DNA of 64,000 nucleotides from contig CAJXKC010000001.1 in the NCBI GenBank assembly GCA_913055685.1, positions 682,001 to 746,000 of the forward strand, read 5' to 3'. Below the pieces are notes generated by a model, which ran no database searches, was not told the origin of the DNA, and saw nothing but the letters and a program-made list of their open reading frames with translations. Position numbers and translations under genes: made by a program. The first letter of the stretch is position 1. Every line of letters begins with the position of its first letter. The DNA comes from an uncultured Flavobacteriales bacterium (GTDB lineage: Bacteria; Bacteroidota; Bacteroidia; Flavobacteriales; Schleiferiaceae). Below are positions 46,739 to 56,787 of the stretch, in pieces.

Positions 46739-49700
46739 ATGACAAGGACCCTAGCTTTAAAAGCACTGTTTCTTGGCTGTTTGTTATCGCTAGGGAACCT
46801 TGGTTTCGCGCAGGTGGTGCAAGTAGGACAAGGATCGTATACCACCAATTTCCCGGGCGTAGATGCTGCCGGTAGAAATGGATTTCCCTCAGGAACTCCT
46901 TATGTAGTTGGTGCAGCAAGTACCAAGGCCGTGCCAACCAATGAGTGGTGGTCGCATAAGGTGAAGAATGCCCAATCTTCCAATCTTTTTAACTACCCTT
47001 TTACTTTAGAAACCAAAAGCAATGGATTAGTTGCAACCTACGTCCCTTGGGGACCTATCGATGCCTTTGATCCCGTAGAAATTGGAGTCTCGGGTTTAAA
47101 TGCGACCGCTACTAATGTATCGGATCACGACGACTGGACTGTAACCCTTGATTGGCAGAGCGGGACTCATCATTTTTCGGCTAAGAGCGGTGTGGGAATG
47201 CCCTTCCTCTATTTTGAAAAGGATAGCGCTAGTGTGGCGCGCGTGGTCGTAAACCAAGGAACGGTAACCGATTCGGGTTCCTTTTTGATCGTTAAAGGAG
47301 TGAATTACGGTGCCGATTTTGCGGTCTACGGTCCCAGTGGCTCGACTTGGACCAAAACCGGGAATACCTATACCTCTACGCTTAATGGTAAAAATTACTG
47401 GTCGATGGCCTTTTTGCCTTTAGGTGGAAATGCCGATAATTTGGCGGCTTCTTTTAAGCAATATGCTTTTGTTTTTCCCAAACTATGTCGGGCCAACTGG
47501 ACTTTCAACGAACAGACTTCGGTGGTGCGCACCACCTTCACTATCCAAACGGAGGTTAAGGAAGGTAGCGACACCCTTTTTCTGCAGGGCTTGTTGCCCC
47601 ATCATTGGTCGAAATTGGCTTCGGGCAGTAGCTTAAATACTAATCACCAATACCCGACCGTACGTGGCGATTTAAAGTTAATGGCGGCCAATTCTTTTGC
47701 GGTTGAAAATACCTTTTACGGCATATTACCCACTTTACCGGATGTAAATTGCCGCAGCTTGAGCTATAACCCGGCTGACTTAAAAGAAAAAATCGATCTG
47801 CTTAAAGGTGATCAATTGGCCTCATGGACGGACTCCTATAATGAAGGGCAATCCATGAACCGCTTAATCCAAACGGCGCGCATTGCGGACGAAATAGGAG
47901 ATACCAGTGCCCTCAATGCGATCCTAAAAACGGTGAAAGAGCGTTTGGAAGATTGGCTTACTTACAATGCGGGTGAAGTGGCTTTTCTGTTTTATTACAA
48001 TAATGATTGGGACGCCTTAATTGGATATCCTGCAGGACACGGACAAGATGTAAACATCAACGATCACCATTTTCACTGGGGTTACTTTATTCACGCGGCT
48101 GCCTTTCTAGAGCAGTATCAGTCCGGTTGGGCAAGTGCCTATGGCCCCATGATTAATATGCTAGTTCGCGATGCAGCTAGTAGTAATCGCCATGATCCGC
48201 TTTTCCCTTATTTGCGCAATTTTAGTCCCTATGCGGGCCACTGCTGGGCCAATGGTTTTGCGAGCTTCCCACAGGGGAATGATCAAGAATCTACCTCTGA
48301 GAGTATGCAGTTTAATTCGGCGCTCATTCACTGGGGGGCGGTTACTGGAAATGATTCCATCCGCGATTTAGGCATTTACCTTTATACAACCGAGCAATCG
48401 GCTATTGAGGAGTATTGGTTTGATATGTACAATCGGAACTTTGGGGCCAATCAGCAATACGGATTAGTCTCACGGGTATGGGGAAATAGTTATGATAATG
48501 GCACCTTTTGGACCGCTGATATTGCGGCTTCCTACGGCATAGAGTTGTATCCTATTCACGGAGGTTCCATGTATCTCGGCCATAACCTGGCCTATGCAAG
48601 CCAGATCTGGAGTGAAATAGAACAACATACGGGCATTTTAAGTAATGCCCCTAATGTAAATCTTTGGCACGATGTGATGTGGCAATATTTAGCCTTCACG
48701 GATCCAGACAAAGCCTTAAACCTTTACGACTCCTATCCCAATCGTAATTTGAAATTTGGAGTCTCAGACGCGCAGACCTATCATTGGTTACATAGTATGA
48801 AAGTTTTAGGTGCCCCTGATGCCACCATTACCGCCGATCATCCACTAGCCGTGGCCTTTCAGGGTCAGGGTTCCCCGGTCTACGTGGCTCAGAATTATGG
48901 AAGTCAGGCTATTAATGTAAGCTTCTCCGATGGTTATGTGCTTAACGTTCCGGCGGGTAGTCTACAAAGTAGTTTAGACGCTGGTTTAGGCGGTGAGCTT
49001 AATACTCTATTCGACCAGGCCTTTACAGGAGGATCGGCCCAGCTTAGTTTTACAGTACAGCAAGGGAACCCATCCATGGTAGTCTTGTATCAGGATGAAG
49101 ATAGCATCGACTTTAAGACGGCTGGCCCCTACGATTTCCTAGTCGATAGCCTAGCGGCGGGCGTACATAACTTCCATGTGCGGATGTACGATTCAGTGAA
49201 TTGTGCGATCTCCAATATTGTAAGCGTAAGGGTAGGCGAGCAACTGCCTTACCACGGCTATCCGGCGGTATTGCCCGGTAGCATTTTTGCCGGAGAATAC
49301 GATTATTTCGAAGGCGGAGTAGCGCAAGGCATTGCTTACAAAGACTTAGACATGGCCAACAATGGCAATTTCCGCAGCAATGAATGGGTAGATGCCACGA
49401 GTCATCCGAGCGAAGGAAATGTAGTAGGCTGGCTGGGAGCTGGCGAATGGCTAGAGTATACCGTAGATGTGCAAACGGCTGGAGTATACGACCTTAGTAT
49501 TCGCTACGCATCGGGAAACCAAGCGGGAGGCGGACCCTTAAGCTTAGAGTCTGACGGACAATTAATCAAAGACAATATCACCTTTGGATATACAGGAGAT
49601 TGGAATACCTGGTCGAGCAAAGCGGTAAGCAATGTGCCTTTAAAATCGGGAGAGCAAATATTGAGGATCTATGTGCAATCGGGCGAAGTGAATTTTGGGG

Positions 49701-50857
49701 AGATAAGTTTCAGCTACCAAAACCCGCTACCTTATAGTCAGCCTATTGCCGATGCCGGACCAACTCAGGTAATAGTATTACCTGCTAATCAGACCACTCT
49801 TGATGCTAGTGGTAGCATGGACCCTGCTGGTGGCAGCTTAAGTTATCAATGGACCCAAGTTTATGGACCAAGCCTGGCCACTCCTGCTGCTCCTAGCGCT
49901 ATAAGTACTGGCATTAGTGGCTTACAAAAGGGAGTGTATAAATACCGCCTAATGGTCGATAATGGCAATTATCAGGATATTGATGAGCTCTTTGTGGTGG
50001 TTGGTAACGATTCCAATGTTGCGCCAACGGCTAGCATTCTTTTCCCCCAAAACAATAGTGTTTATTACGAAGGGGAGAGTATTGATATTAGTGCCACTGC
50101 TAGCGACTTAAACGACAGCATAAGCAAAGTGGATTTTTACCTTAATGGTAACTTTTACCAGAGCTTAAATGCTAGACCTTATGAGGTAAATTGGACCACC
50201 GCTTTAGGTCCAGCGCAATGGCAGGTGCTGGCTTACGATTATCTAGGGGATTCCACTTGGTCGGCGCCGGTCGATTTACAAATTGATCCCGCTCCATCTT
50301 GCGAGGGAACGAGTCATAATGGTGATTTCTCTTGGCGCTTTTCGGATGACGATAATAATCCAACCCTAACCTTTATCCCAAGCCAGACGGGCGTAGGGGT
50401 ACCCACTTGTATTTTATACTATGGCACCGATCCTAATTTATTGCCCGGATACCCGGTAACGCCAAATGTGCCCTTTCAGCTAAATGCCCAGAAAGGCGAC
50501 CTAATCTACTTTTATTACACCTATTCCTTCCCCGGGGCCGGTGAACGTAACAACGCGGCGAATAAGGATACTTATGTTGTGGGTACCTGTGTAAATCAGG
50601 TTGGTTTGGACGAAAGTGATTTAGCTAGTCTGGCCCTTTATCCTAATCCTAGTCAGGGTAAGATTCGAATTAGCCGATCGCAAAGAAGCAGCGCTAATTG
50701 GCAATTGTATTCCATCAGCGCCAAGCTATTAAAGAACGGTAAGCTGGAAGAGAAAGAGGAAAACCTTGATTTCAGTGCTTTTAAAGAAGGACTTTATTTC
50801 TTGGTGATTCAAGCAGGGGGCCAGCAGAAGACCTTTAAGATTATTTTAAAACCCTAA
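46739..50857 (+). CDS. T9SS-secreted GH81 endo-beta-1,3-glucanase, multimodular
   Basis: 1372 residues. Signal peptide (ending LGFA, about residue 24), GH81 domain (about 35-790) with NINDHHFHWGYF near 436-447 and the acidic GNDQESTSESM near 512-522, both hallmarks of GH81. Then a CBM6-like domain (about 845-1003), a PKD-like domain (1008-1090), an Ig-like domain (1095-1185), another beta domain with YYTYSFPG text, and a T9SS type-A sorting domain (about 1285-1372; LYPNPSQGKIRI). It should cut long beta-1,3-glucan at the cell surface or in the medium. It is the only T9SS-sorted enzyme of the operon; the others are lipoproteins. Confidence 0.9.
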   Translation: MTRTLALKALFLGCLLSLGNLGFAQVVQVGQGSYTTNFPGVDAAGRNGFPSGTPYVVGAASTKAVPTNEWWSHKVKNAQSSNLFNYPFTLETKSNGLVATYVPWGPIDAFDPVEIGVSGLNATATNVSDHDDWTVTLDWQSGTHHFSAKSGVGMPFLYFEKDSASVARVVVNQGTVTDSGSFLIVKGVNYGADFAVYGPSGSTWTKTGNTYTSTLNGKNYWSMAFLPLGGNADNLAASFKQYAFVFPKLCRANWTFNEQTSVVRTTFTIQTEVKEGSDTLFLQGLLPHHWSKLASGSSLNTNHQYPTVRGDLKLMAANSFAVENTFYGILPTLPDVNCRSLSYNPADLKEKIDLLKGDQLASWTDSYNEGQSMNRLIQTARIADEIGDTSALNAILKTVKERLEDWLTYNAGEVAFLFYYNNDWDALIGYPAGHGQDVNINDHHFHWGYFIHAAAFLEQYQSGWASAYGPMINMLVRDAASSNRHDPLFPYLRNFSPYAGHCWANGFASFPQGNDQESTSESMQFNSALIHWGAVTGNDSIRDLGIYLYTTEQSAIEEYWFDMYNRNFGANQQYGLVSRVWGNSYDNGTFWTADIAASYGIELYPIHGGSMYLGHNLAYASQIWSEIEQHTGILSNAPNVNLWHDVMWQYLAFTDPDKALNLYDSYPNRNLKFGVSDAQTYHWLHSMKVLGAPDATITADHPLAVAFQGQGSPVYVAQNYGSQAINVSFSDGYVLNVPAGSLQSSLDAGLGGELNTLFDQAFTGGSAQLSFTVQQGNPSMVVLYQDEDSIDFKTAGPYDFLVDSLAAGVHNFHVRMYDSVNCAISNIVSVRVGEQLPYHGYPAVLPGSIFAGEYDYFEGGVAQGIAYKDLDMANNGNFRSNEWVDATSHPSEGNVVGWLGAGEWLEYTVDVQTAGVYDLSIRYASGNQAGGGPLSLESDGQLIKDNITFGYTGDWNTWSSKAVSNVPLKSGEQILRIYVQSGEVNFGEISFSYQNPLPYSQPIADAGPTQVIVLPANQTTLDASGSMDPAGGSLSYQWTQVYGPSLATPAAPSAISTGISGLQKGVYKYRLMVDNGNYQDIDELFVVVGNDSNVAPTASILFPQNNSVYYEGESIDISATASDLNDSISKVDFYLNGNFYQSLNARPYEVNWTTALGPAQWQVLAYDYLGDSTWSAPVDLQIDPAPSCEGTSHNGDFSWRFSDDDNNPTLTFIPSQTGVGVPTCILYYGTDPNLLPGYPVTPNVPFQLNAQKGDLIYFYYTYSFPGAGERNNAANKDTYVVGTCVNQVGLDESDLASLALYPNPSQGKIRISRSQRSSANWQLYSISAKLLKNGKLEEKEENLDFSAFKEGLYFLVIQAGGQQKTFKIILKP

Positions 50858-50859
50858 TT

Positions 50860-52620
50860 ATGAATTTCAGGACGATACTTTCTCTAAGTATAGGAGCTAT
50901 CGTTTTAAGCGCTTGTTCTGCTCCAAAAAATAAGAGCGCGGAAGAGATCCTAGGCAATCCAGATTATAAAGCGATTGCCTACGGAGGATACCGAAATCAG
51001 GATCGTTCGCAAGCTCCTACGGTAAAGGATATCAAGGAAGATTTACAAATTTTAGAGGCGCTGGGTATTCGCATCCTGCGCACTTATCACGCGCGTTTGT
51101 ATGACCATACGCCCAATTTATTGAGGGCTATCCGTGAAATGAAGGAAGTAGATCCCAATTTTGAGATGTACGTGATGCTGGGCGCTTGGATGCAATGTGA
51201 GGACGCGTGGACCGATAATCCCATGCATGAAAAAGGCGATAGCGCCGAAAATGCGGCGGAAATTGCTCAGGCCATTAAGCTTGCCCAGCAATACCCAGAT
51301 ATTGTAAAGGTGATTGCGGTGGGCAATGAGTCGATGGTGCATTGGGCGGCCAGCTATTATGTGCACCCCAGAATAATTTTAAAGGAGGTTAATTATTTAC
51401 AATCGCTCAAGGCGGATGGCAAATTAGCGGCTGATTTATGGATTAGCAGCTCCGATAATTTTGCTTCTTGGGGTGGGGGCGACGCCGCCTATCATCTGCC
51501 AGCATTAGACTCGCTTATTGCGGCGGTAGATTATTTAAGTGTGCATTCTTATCCCTTTCACGATACCCATTACAATCCGGATTGGTGGTGGATACCCGAG
51601 GGCGAGGAGCAGCTGGCAAAACAGGCAAAAATTGATTCGGCGGTGGCTCGCGGGATAGCTCGGGTGGAGACTCAGGTGAATGCTGTTAAAGAGTATGTGG
51701 CATCCTTGGGTTTAAAGAAGCCTTTGCATATTGGTGAAACCGGTTGGGCGAGTGCCGATAATGTCTTGTATGGAGTAAAGGGTTCTGCCGCCGCCGATGA
51801 ATACAAGCAGATGATCTATCATCAATGGATTCGTGAATATTGTGCGCAAGAAGGAATGGCTTGCTTTTATTTTGAAGCTTTTGATGAGCCTTGGAAGGAT
51901 GGGGATAATCCGGGAGGGAGTGAGAATCACTTCGGACTGATATCAGTGGATGGTTTAGTGAAAGCCCCGCTTTGGTCGGCATTTGACCAGGGAGTACTGG
52001 ATGGACTAAAAAGGGGCGGCAAACCATTACGAAAAAGCCTTGAGGGCAGTGCGGAAAAGCTATTTGCCCTATCAGCTTTACCACCGAAGCAAGCCGATCA
52101 ACCTGCTTTACGTCTTAACTCAAGCGAAAAGGGTACTTCCCTTTTTGTTTGGTCTAATGAGAAGGATAAAGCCTCTTTTCCGGTGCAGCAGTATTTAAGC
52201 ATGAGTCCCTGGGAAGGAAGCTGCCAAATGGAGATTAATGATAATGGCCACTTAGAACTTGCCGCAGGTGCGGGAGATTGGTGGGGCGCCTCTTTAAACC
52301 TAAAAGAACCAGTAGACTTTAGTCCTTTTGCTGAGTCCTATCTTCACATTAAAGTGAAAGGCAGTCCCGAAACTACCTTTGAAATTGGATGGCAGTCGGG
52401 TCTATACGAAGACGGTACCCAGCAAAATGCCAGTTGGGCTATTGGTGCGGGAACCGAGTATCCGCTTAAGGCCGATGAATATCAAAGCTTTCGCATTCCG
52501 GTATCCACTTTTAAGGGGAAAGTAAATCTTGCTGATGTGCGCGCTCCTTTTTATGTGCGTGGCTTGCGCAATATAAAGGGAGCTGAGTTTTCGCTGGCTC
52601 GGATGTTTTTTAGCCTATAA
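50860..52620 (+). CDS. GH17-like beta-1,3-glucanase lipoprotein with C-terminal carbohydrate-binding-like domain
   Basis: 586 residues. Lipoprotein signal with Cys at 19 (VLSAC). TIM barrel of GH17 type with the acid/base E157 (AVGNES) and nucleophile E293 (HIGETGWAS). From about residue 400 a beta-sandwich with SLNLKEPVDFSPFAESYLHI text resembles CBM-type domains that bind the same glucan. It would cleave beta-1,3-glucan oligosaccharides or act as a transglycosidase. Last gene of the plus operon, 2 bases after the GH81 stop, ending at a hairpin. Confidence 0.87.
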   Translation: MNFRTILSLSIGAIVLSACSAPKNKSAEEILGNPDYKAIAYGGYRNQDRSQAPTVKDIKEDLQILEALGIRILRTYHARLYDHTPNLLRAIREMKEVDPNFEMYVMLGAWMQCEDAWTDNPMHEKGDSAENAAEIAQAIKLAQQYPDIVKVIAVGNESMVHWAASYYVHPRIILKEVNYLQSLKADGKLAADLWISSSDNFASWGGGDAAYHLPALDSLIAAVDYLSVHSYPFHDTHYNPDWWWIPEGEEQLAKQAKIDSAVARGIARVETQVNAVKEYVASLGLKKPLHIGETGWASADNVLYGVKGSAAADEYKQMIYHQWIREYCAQEGMACFYFEAFDEPWKDGDNPGGSENHFGLISVDGLVKAPLWSAFDQGVLDGLKRGGKPLRKSLEGSAEKLFALSALPPKQADQPALRLNSSEKGTSLFVWSNEKDKASFPVQQYLSMSPWEGSCQMEINDNGHLELAAGAGDWWGASLNLKEPVDFSPFAESYLHIKVKGSPETTFEIGWQSGLYEDGTQQNASWAIGAGTEYPLKADEYQSFRIPVSTFKGKVNLADVRAPFYVRGLRNIKGAEFSLARMFFSL

Positions 52621-52626
52621 GGATTC

Positions 52627-52665
52627 ATAAAAAAAGCGAAGTTGGTCTGCACCACTTCGCTTAAA
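52627..52665. terminator. Bidirectional hairpin between the two convergent PUL operons
   Basis: AAGCGAAGT and ACTTCGCTT form a 9-bp stem (extended by GGT/ACC after a bulge). A run of A on the left side gives a good T-tail for the minus-strand transcript; the plus-strand tail is weaker. Confidence 0.8.
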
Positions 52666-52699
52666 AGGTTTGGATTGTTTTGGGACTCTTGGTCCTGGC

Positions 52700-53842
52700 C
52701 TATTGGAATACCCGCACGTAGTCTACCGCCATTTGCTGGGGGAAAACGGTGCTGCTATTGGGTGGTCCAGGCCAATTACCTCCTACGGCAATATTGAAAA
52801 TAAAGAAGAAGTTTTCTCTAAACTCGCTAAGGTTAGGATTGGTAATGTCTAATTGATGGTATTGCACATCATCGAAATACCATTTAATACTATTTTGATC
52901 CCAAATAATGGAATACACGTGGAAATCCTCAGATAGGTTTCTACCCGATGGGTTGGTCTTGTGGGTTCCAAACTGGGCATGGTTTAAGGCATTATTTGCA
53001 CCTGGATCTTGCCAGTGCGCAGTTCCATGAGTAACCTTGTCACCCCGGTTGGTTCCGGTGCCTCCTACCATTTCCATAATATCTATTTCGCCGCAGGCAG
53101 GCCAGCTTACGCTATTGATATTGTCGCCTAACATCCAAAGAGCCGGCCATAGACCCTGACCTTCGGGCATGGCGGCACGGATATCGATGCGGCCGTATTT
53201 AAAGCTTTTTATACCCTGAGTTTTAACTCGCGATGAAGTATAGTTACGACCCCCAAAAATTTCATTTTTAGCGGTAATGATCAGGTATCCGTCACGGACC
53301 TCCGCATTTTCTTCGCGATAGTACTGTAGTTCATTATTACCCCAGCCATTGTTCCCCACGCCAATATCGTAGACCCAATCACTGGACAAACTCGTACCAT
53401 CAAATTCATCGTTCCAAACTAAGGTGTAGCCAGGGTAGCTAAGAGGAGTCGTGTAGCCCGTAGTAGGAATTCCTCCACCGGAGCCACCGCCACCGCTACT
53501 GCTCACCGTTACCGTAACCGAGTCGGTTCTTTCGGTATAGTATTCATAGCTAGCATAGGCCCGTGAAATAATGGCATAGGTGCCACTTTCGCTAAAGGTG
53601 TAGCTCGCCTCTCCATCATTGCTCTCGTAGCTTACGGTTTCGTCCTTGTCTACAAAGGAAACGCGGTAGAAGTTGGCATCGAAGGCACTCAGGCTAACGG
53701 TAACCAAGCCTTCTGTTTGAGTAGATACTTCGATATCAGCTACCAAGCTGGTGGGACGAACCACGCGGGAGAATCCATCATCTTCGGAGCCACAGGAAAG
53801 TAGTCCGGTCATCATCATAAGAGCAAAGAGTCTTTTCAGCAT
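52700..53842 (-). CDS. GH16 beta-glucanase lipoprotein with N-terminal PKD/Ig-like domain
   Basis: 380 residues. Lipoprotein signal with Cys at 17 (LLSCGSEDDG). The acidic residues just after the Cys resemble the surface-export signal of Bacteroidota lipoproteins, so it may face outward. An Ig/PKD-like domain (about 30-115), a Gly/Ser linker (SSSGGGGSGGG) and a GH16 domain (about 130-380) follow, with catalytic E252, D254, E257 (GEIDIMEM). It probably hydrolyses beta-1,3-glucan at the surface. It is the last gene of the susCD transcript but lies behind a terminator. Confidence 0.92.
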   Translation of the reverse strand: MLKRLFALMMMTGLLSCGSEDDGFSRVVRPTSLVADIEVSTQTEGLVTVSLSAFDANFYRVSFVDKDETVSYESNDGEASYTFSESGTYAIISRAYASYEYYTERTDSVTVTVSSSGGGGSGGGIPTTGYTTPLSYPGYTLVWNDEFDGTSLSSDWVYDIGVGNNGWGNNELQYYREENAEVRDGYLIITAKNEIFGGRNYTSSRVKTQGIKSFKYGRIDIRAAMPEGQGLWPALWMLGDNINSVSWPACGEIDIMEMVGGTGTNRGDKVTHGTAHWQDPGANNALNHAQFGTHKTNPSGRNLSEDFHVYSIIWDQNSIKWYFDDVQYHQLDITNPNLSEFRENFFFIFNIAVGGNWPGPPNSSTVFPQQMAVDYVRVFQ

Positions 53843-53860
53843 ATTCGGTTCTTTTTAAAG

Positions 53861-53892
53861 GAAAAAAAAGGGAAGACCAGAGCCTTCCCTTC
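53861..53892 (-). terminator. Terminator between the glycan-binding gene and GH16
   Basis: On the minus strand AAGGGAAG, an 8-base loop, CTTCCCTT, then a run of eight Ts. It is a well-formed intrinsic terminator located 22 bases after the glycan-binding gene stop and about 20 bases before the GH16 ATG. It should reduce GH16 expression relative to susCD, unless GH16 has its own promoter. Confidence 0.85.
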
Positions 53893-53913
53893 AAAGTTAA
53901 CCAAAATGGTTTT

Positions 53914-55284
53914 TTATTCCTGTTTAATGTCGTCTACGTAGAATGACTGCGCAACCGAAGTGTTCCAGCCTGGGAAGATCACCACGCGATCTACACCTGC
54001 AGGGGCTGCACTAAAGTCGAAAGTCAGTTCCTGCCAAGTATTAGCAGTAGTTACGTGCATGTCTACTTCAACATTATTGTTGGTATTTGCTTGCTCTTCT
54101 AATTTTACTTTGAACACACCAGTATCGGGAGCCCAAACTTTTAGCTTAATGTTGTTTAAGCTTGAGAAGTCTAAAGGAGCATCTAAGTCAACGAATAGTC
54201 CAGCCCAAGTTTCATTACCGTGGGTAGTCTCTAATACTTTAGAGCTGGTGTTAATACCAGATTGATCTGGATTGGTAACGTAAGAGTAAGAGCTGTTTCC
54301 GAAAGTGGTCCAGGTAGGCTCAACTGACTCAAAGTCCATGGGTAGGCTCCAAGTTTGGCCACCACCGCCACCGCCAGGGTTGCTGTTATAACCTTCAGGT
54401 ACTAAACGAACATACCAGTTTAAACCTGGGTTTGATGCTTTTGTATCGGTAAACATCAAGGTTAATTCATTCTCCTCAATATTTACGATGGTGTAGGTAC
54501 GGGTACCTGCCCAGTAACCGATCATCGCATTTCCGCTAATAGTAAGGGTAGTGTCGGCACCTTCGGTAAGGGTCCAAGTTTCGCCTAATTGATCAGGGAA
54601 AGCAGCAATATAGTCTGCAACTGGAGAAGCAGTAGTATCATCAAAGGGGGCATCACCAGCGTGCGCAGAGTTAACGTATACGCCACCACCAGTTACTTGA
54701 TCGAAGCCAAAGCCTTGTAGTCTGAAGGTGTAACGGTCGTTGTACATATCAGCTCCAGCTTTTTCATTGGCATTAGCCGCATACCATTCAGGGAAGCGAC
54801 CGGCAGCACCGATTGGATCGGGACCAACACCGAAGTGACCATCACTTGCAGAGTCTACCGCCCAGGTTTTGTAACCAGGACCACTAGCACCACCAGTTAA
54901 AAGATCGAACAATGGATTGTTTACCAAGGAAGGATCATCCTGTGCAATGGTAATTTCTTGCGAACTACTGGCGCTACCACCCGAGTTTTGCACGGTTAGG
55001 GTAACGGTGTAAGTTCCAGCAAAAGGATAAGTAGCTTGTACTACCGAACCTTGCGCAGTTGAGCCATTACCAAAGTCCCAGCTAGCGTCTAAGCTAGAGT
55101 TAGCGGCAGTGAATTCGATTACGTTATCACTTTGTGCCGTTGCGGTATAGGTAAAGGCGGCATCGGCCTGTGAAGGTGGCTCACCTAAGCTAGGTTCGTC
55201 GTCCTTTTTACAAGCGCTGAAAATGAGTAAAGCACTTAAAGCTAGCGCGCTACTCCATCTAATGTTCCAAGATTTAGATTTCAT
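53914..55284 (-). CDS. Surface glycan-binding lipoprotein with PKD domain (SusE/F-positioned)
   Basis: 456 residues from the ATG at 55284 (MKSKSWNIR); an ATG 12 bases upstream is also possible. Lipoprotein signal with Cys at 25, followed by KKDDEP, which fits the lysine-acidic surface-export signal. Then a PKD domain (about 40-115; WDFGNGSTAQGS and YPFAGTYTVTLTV), a central beta domain of about 180 residues, a Gly-rich linker (PGGGGGG) and a C-terminal module with ETWAGLFVDL, VWAPDTG, LTFDF and YVDDI that recurs twice in the T9SS protein at 34774. It should bind the beta-glucan and hand it to SusCD. Confidence 0.82.
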   Translation of the reverse strand: MKSKSWNIRWSSALALSALLIFSACKKDDEPSLGEPPSQADAAFTYTATAQSDNVIEFTAANSSLDASWDFGNGSTAQGSVVQATYPFAGTYTVTLTVQNSGGSASSSQEITIAQDDPSLVNNPLFDLLTGGASGPGYKTWAVDSASDGHFGVGPDPIGAAGRFPEWYAANANEKAGADMYNDRYTFRLQGFGFDQVTGGGVYVNSAHAGDAPFDDTTASPVADYIAAFPDQLGETWTLTEGADTTLTISGNAMIGYWAGTRTYTIVNIEENELTLMFTDTKASNPGLNWYVRLVPEGYNSNPGGGGGGQTWSLPMDFESVEPTWTTFGNSSYSYVTNPDQSGINTSSKVLETTHGNETWAGLFVDLDAPLDFSSLNNIKLKVWAPDTGVFKVKLEEQANTNNNVEVDMHVTTANTWQELTFDFSAAPAGVDRVVIFPGWNTSVAQSFYVDDIKQE

Positions 55285-55311
55285 TGTATTTAGCATTGAT
55301 TGAATAAAAAA

Positions 55312-56781
55312 TTAATAATTAGGGTTCTGACTCCAATTTCCACCCGCCAAGTCGATCTCTACTTGCGGGATGGGGAAAATTTCGTGTTTCCCTGGAGTGA
55401 AGTTATTGATTTCATTTACGGCATTTCCAGAACGAACCAAGTCAAAGAAACGCAAACCTTCGCCTGCGAACTCTCTTCTTCTTTCGTCGAAAATATCTTG
55501 AATAAGCTGGGCGCCGCTGCTCGCTAAGGCAGGCATGCCTACCCTTGCTCTTACTTGGTTTAAGTAATTGAGGGCGGTGGGCTCATTGCTAGTATTGGCG
55601 TGGGCCTCGGCAGCCATCAATAATACATCTGCATAACGAATTACCTTGAAGTTTAGCGGACTCGTTAAATCGTCATCGGGTAAACCCAATTCGATTTGAC
55701 GCTTGATGTATTTGTTGTTGTAAAAGCCCGTATGGCCACCCGCACCAACTAAATAAGTGATTGAACCCGGATCGGGCTGAAGATTAATAAAGGAATCCAA
55801 ATTAAGCACGCTTAAATCGCGGCGTGGATCATTTACATCAAAGAAATTGTATAGGTCTGCGGTAGGAAGGTTATAGCTGTTTCCATCCGCATATTTAGGG
55901 CCATTGTACTGACGAATACCGTGGAAACCTGCGGCTGCATTACCCTCAAGACAGATAAAACATTCGTAGCTACCGCCTTCGAGGCTAGAGTACTCGATGT
56001 CGAATACCGTCTCCGAATTATTTTCATTGGCAGCGTACCAAAGATCTTCGAAGTCATTTACCAAGCTGTAATTTCCTTCAGTTATAATGCGGTCTAAGGT
56101 CGTGGCAGCTTGATTGTATTTCTTTTGGTAGATATAGGCCTTACCTAGCAATCCTAGGGCAGCGCCTTTGTCGGCACGGCCTTTAACGGAGGCATTCCAA
56201 TCTAAATTGCTAATCGCATATTGCAGATCGCTTTCGATTTGATTGTACACATCCGCGGCAGAGGCACGTTCAATCTGAGTTACTTCTTCGGCACCCAAAC
56301 GCTTGTCTACAATTAGGGGCATACCGCCAAAGTATTTCACCAATTGGAAATAGTAATAAGCGCGAAGGAATCTTGTTTCGGCCAAGATTTGCTCTTTACC
56401 GTCAAAATTGGTTTTGTCTTTATACTCCATGATGAAGTTACAACGAGCGATTCCCGCGTAATTCCAGCGTAGGATATTGCGAAGCTCGTCGTTCACCGCA
56501 TCGTGATTCATATTATCGATTTCATGCAGGCCTTCGGTGTCGTTTACGGACTCGCCACCGGCAATGGAGTTATCGGAAGCGATTTCGCCAATCCACAGGT
56601 CTAAGAAGTTACCCTGCAGTAAATCGTAGGCACCCGTAAGGGCCATTTCGTAATCACTTTTAGAGTTGAAGTAGTTTTCAGCATCTATAGCGTATGCTGG
56701 TTCAACATCTAAGTATTTCTCACAGCTCGTTACTGGAAGTAAAAAGATGGCTATCGCGATGTATTTGATATAACTTTTCAT
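55312..56781 (-). CDS. susD: SusD/RagB-family nutrient-binding outer membrane lipoprotein
   Basis: 489 residues with a lipoprotein signal (Cys at 20, LLPVTSCEKYLD) and the SusD TPR-like fold. Conserved text includes RAYYYFQLVKYFGGMPL, ALGLLGKAYIYQKKYNQAA, IRYADVLLMAAEAH and the C-terminal FDERRREFAGEGLRFFDLVR. It forms the lid over the SusC barrel and binds oligosaccharides at the cell surface. It follows susC by 6 bases and precedes the glycan-binding lipoprotein. Confidence 0.95.
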   Translation of the reverse strand: MKSYIKYIAIAIFLLPVTSCEKYLDVEPAYAIDAENYFNSKSDYEMALTGAYDLLQGNFLDLWIGEIASDNSIAGGESVNDTEGLHEIDNMNHDAVNDELRNILRWNYAGIARCNFIMEYKDKTNFDGKEQILAETRFLRAYYYFQLVKYFGGMPLIVDKRLGAEEVTQIERASAADVYNQIESDLQYAISNLDWNASVKGRADKGAALGLLGKAYIYQKKYNQAATTLDRIITEGNYSLVNDFEDLWYAANENNSETVFDIEYSSLEGGSYECFICLEGNAAAGFHGIRQYNGPKYADGNSYNLPTADLYNFFDVNDPRRDLSVLNLDSFINLQPDPGSITYLVGAGGHTGFYNNKYIKRQIELGLPDDDLTSPLNFKVIRYADVLLMAAEAHANTSNEPTALNYLNQVRARVGMPALASSGAQLIQDIFDERRREFAGEGLRFFDLVRSGNAVNEINNFTPGKHEIFPIPQVEIDLAGGNWSQNPNY

Positions 56782-56787
56782 GTTGAC

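Noticed and set aside
51686-52084. 132-residue minus-strand frame inside the GH17 gene
   Set aside because: Shadow of a clear GH17 gene, His/Pro/Ser-rich without any recognisable domain.
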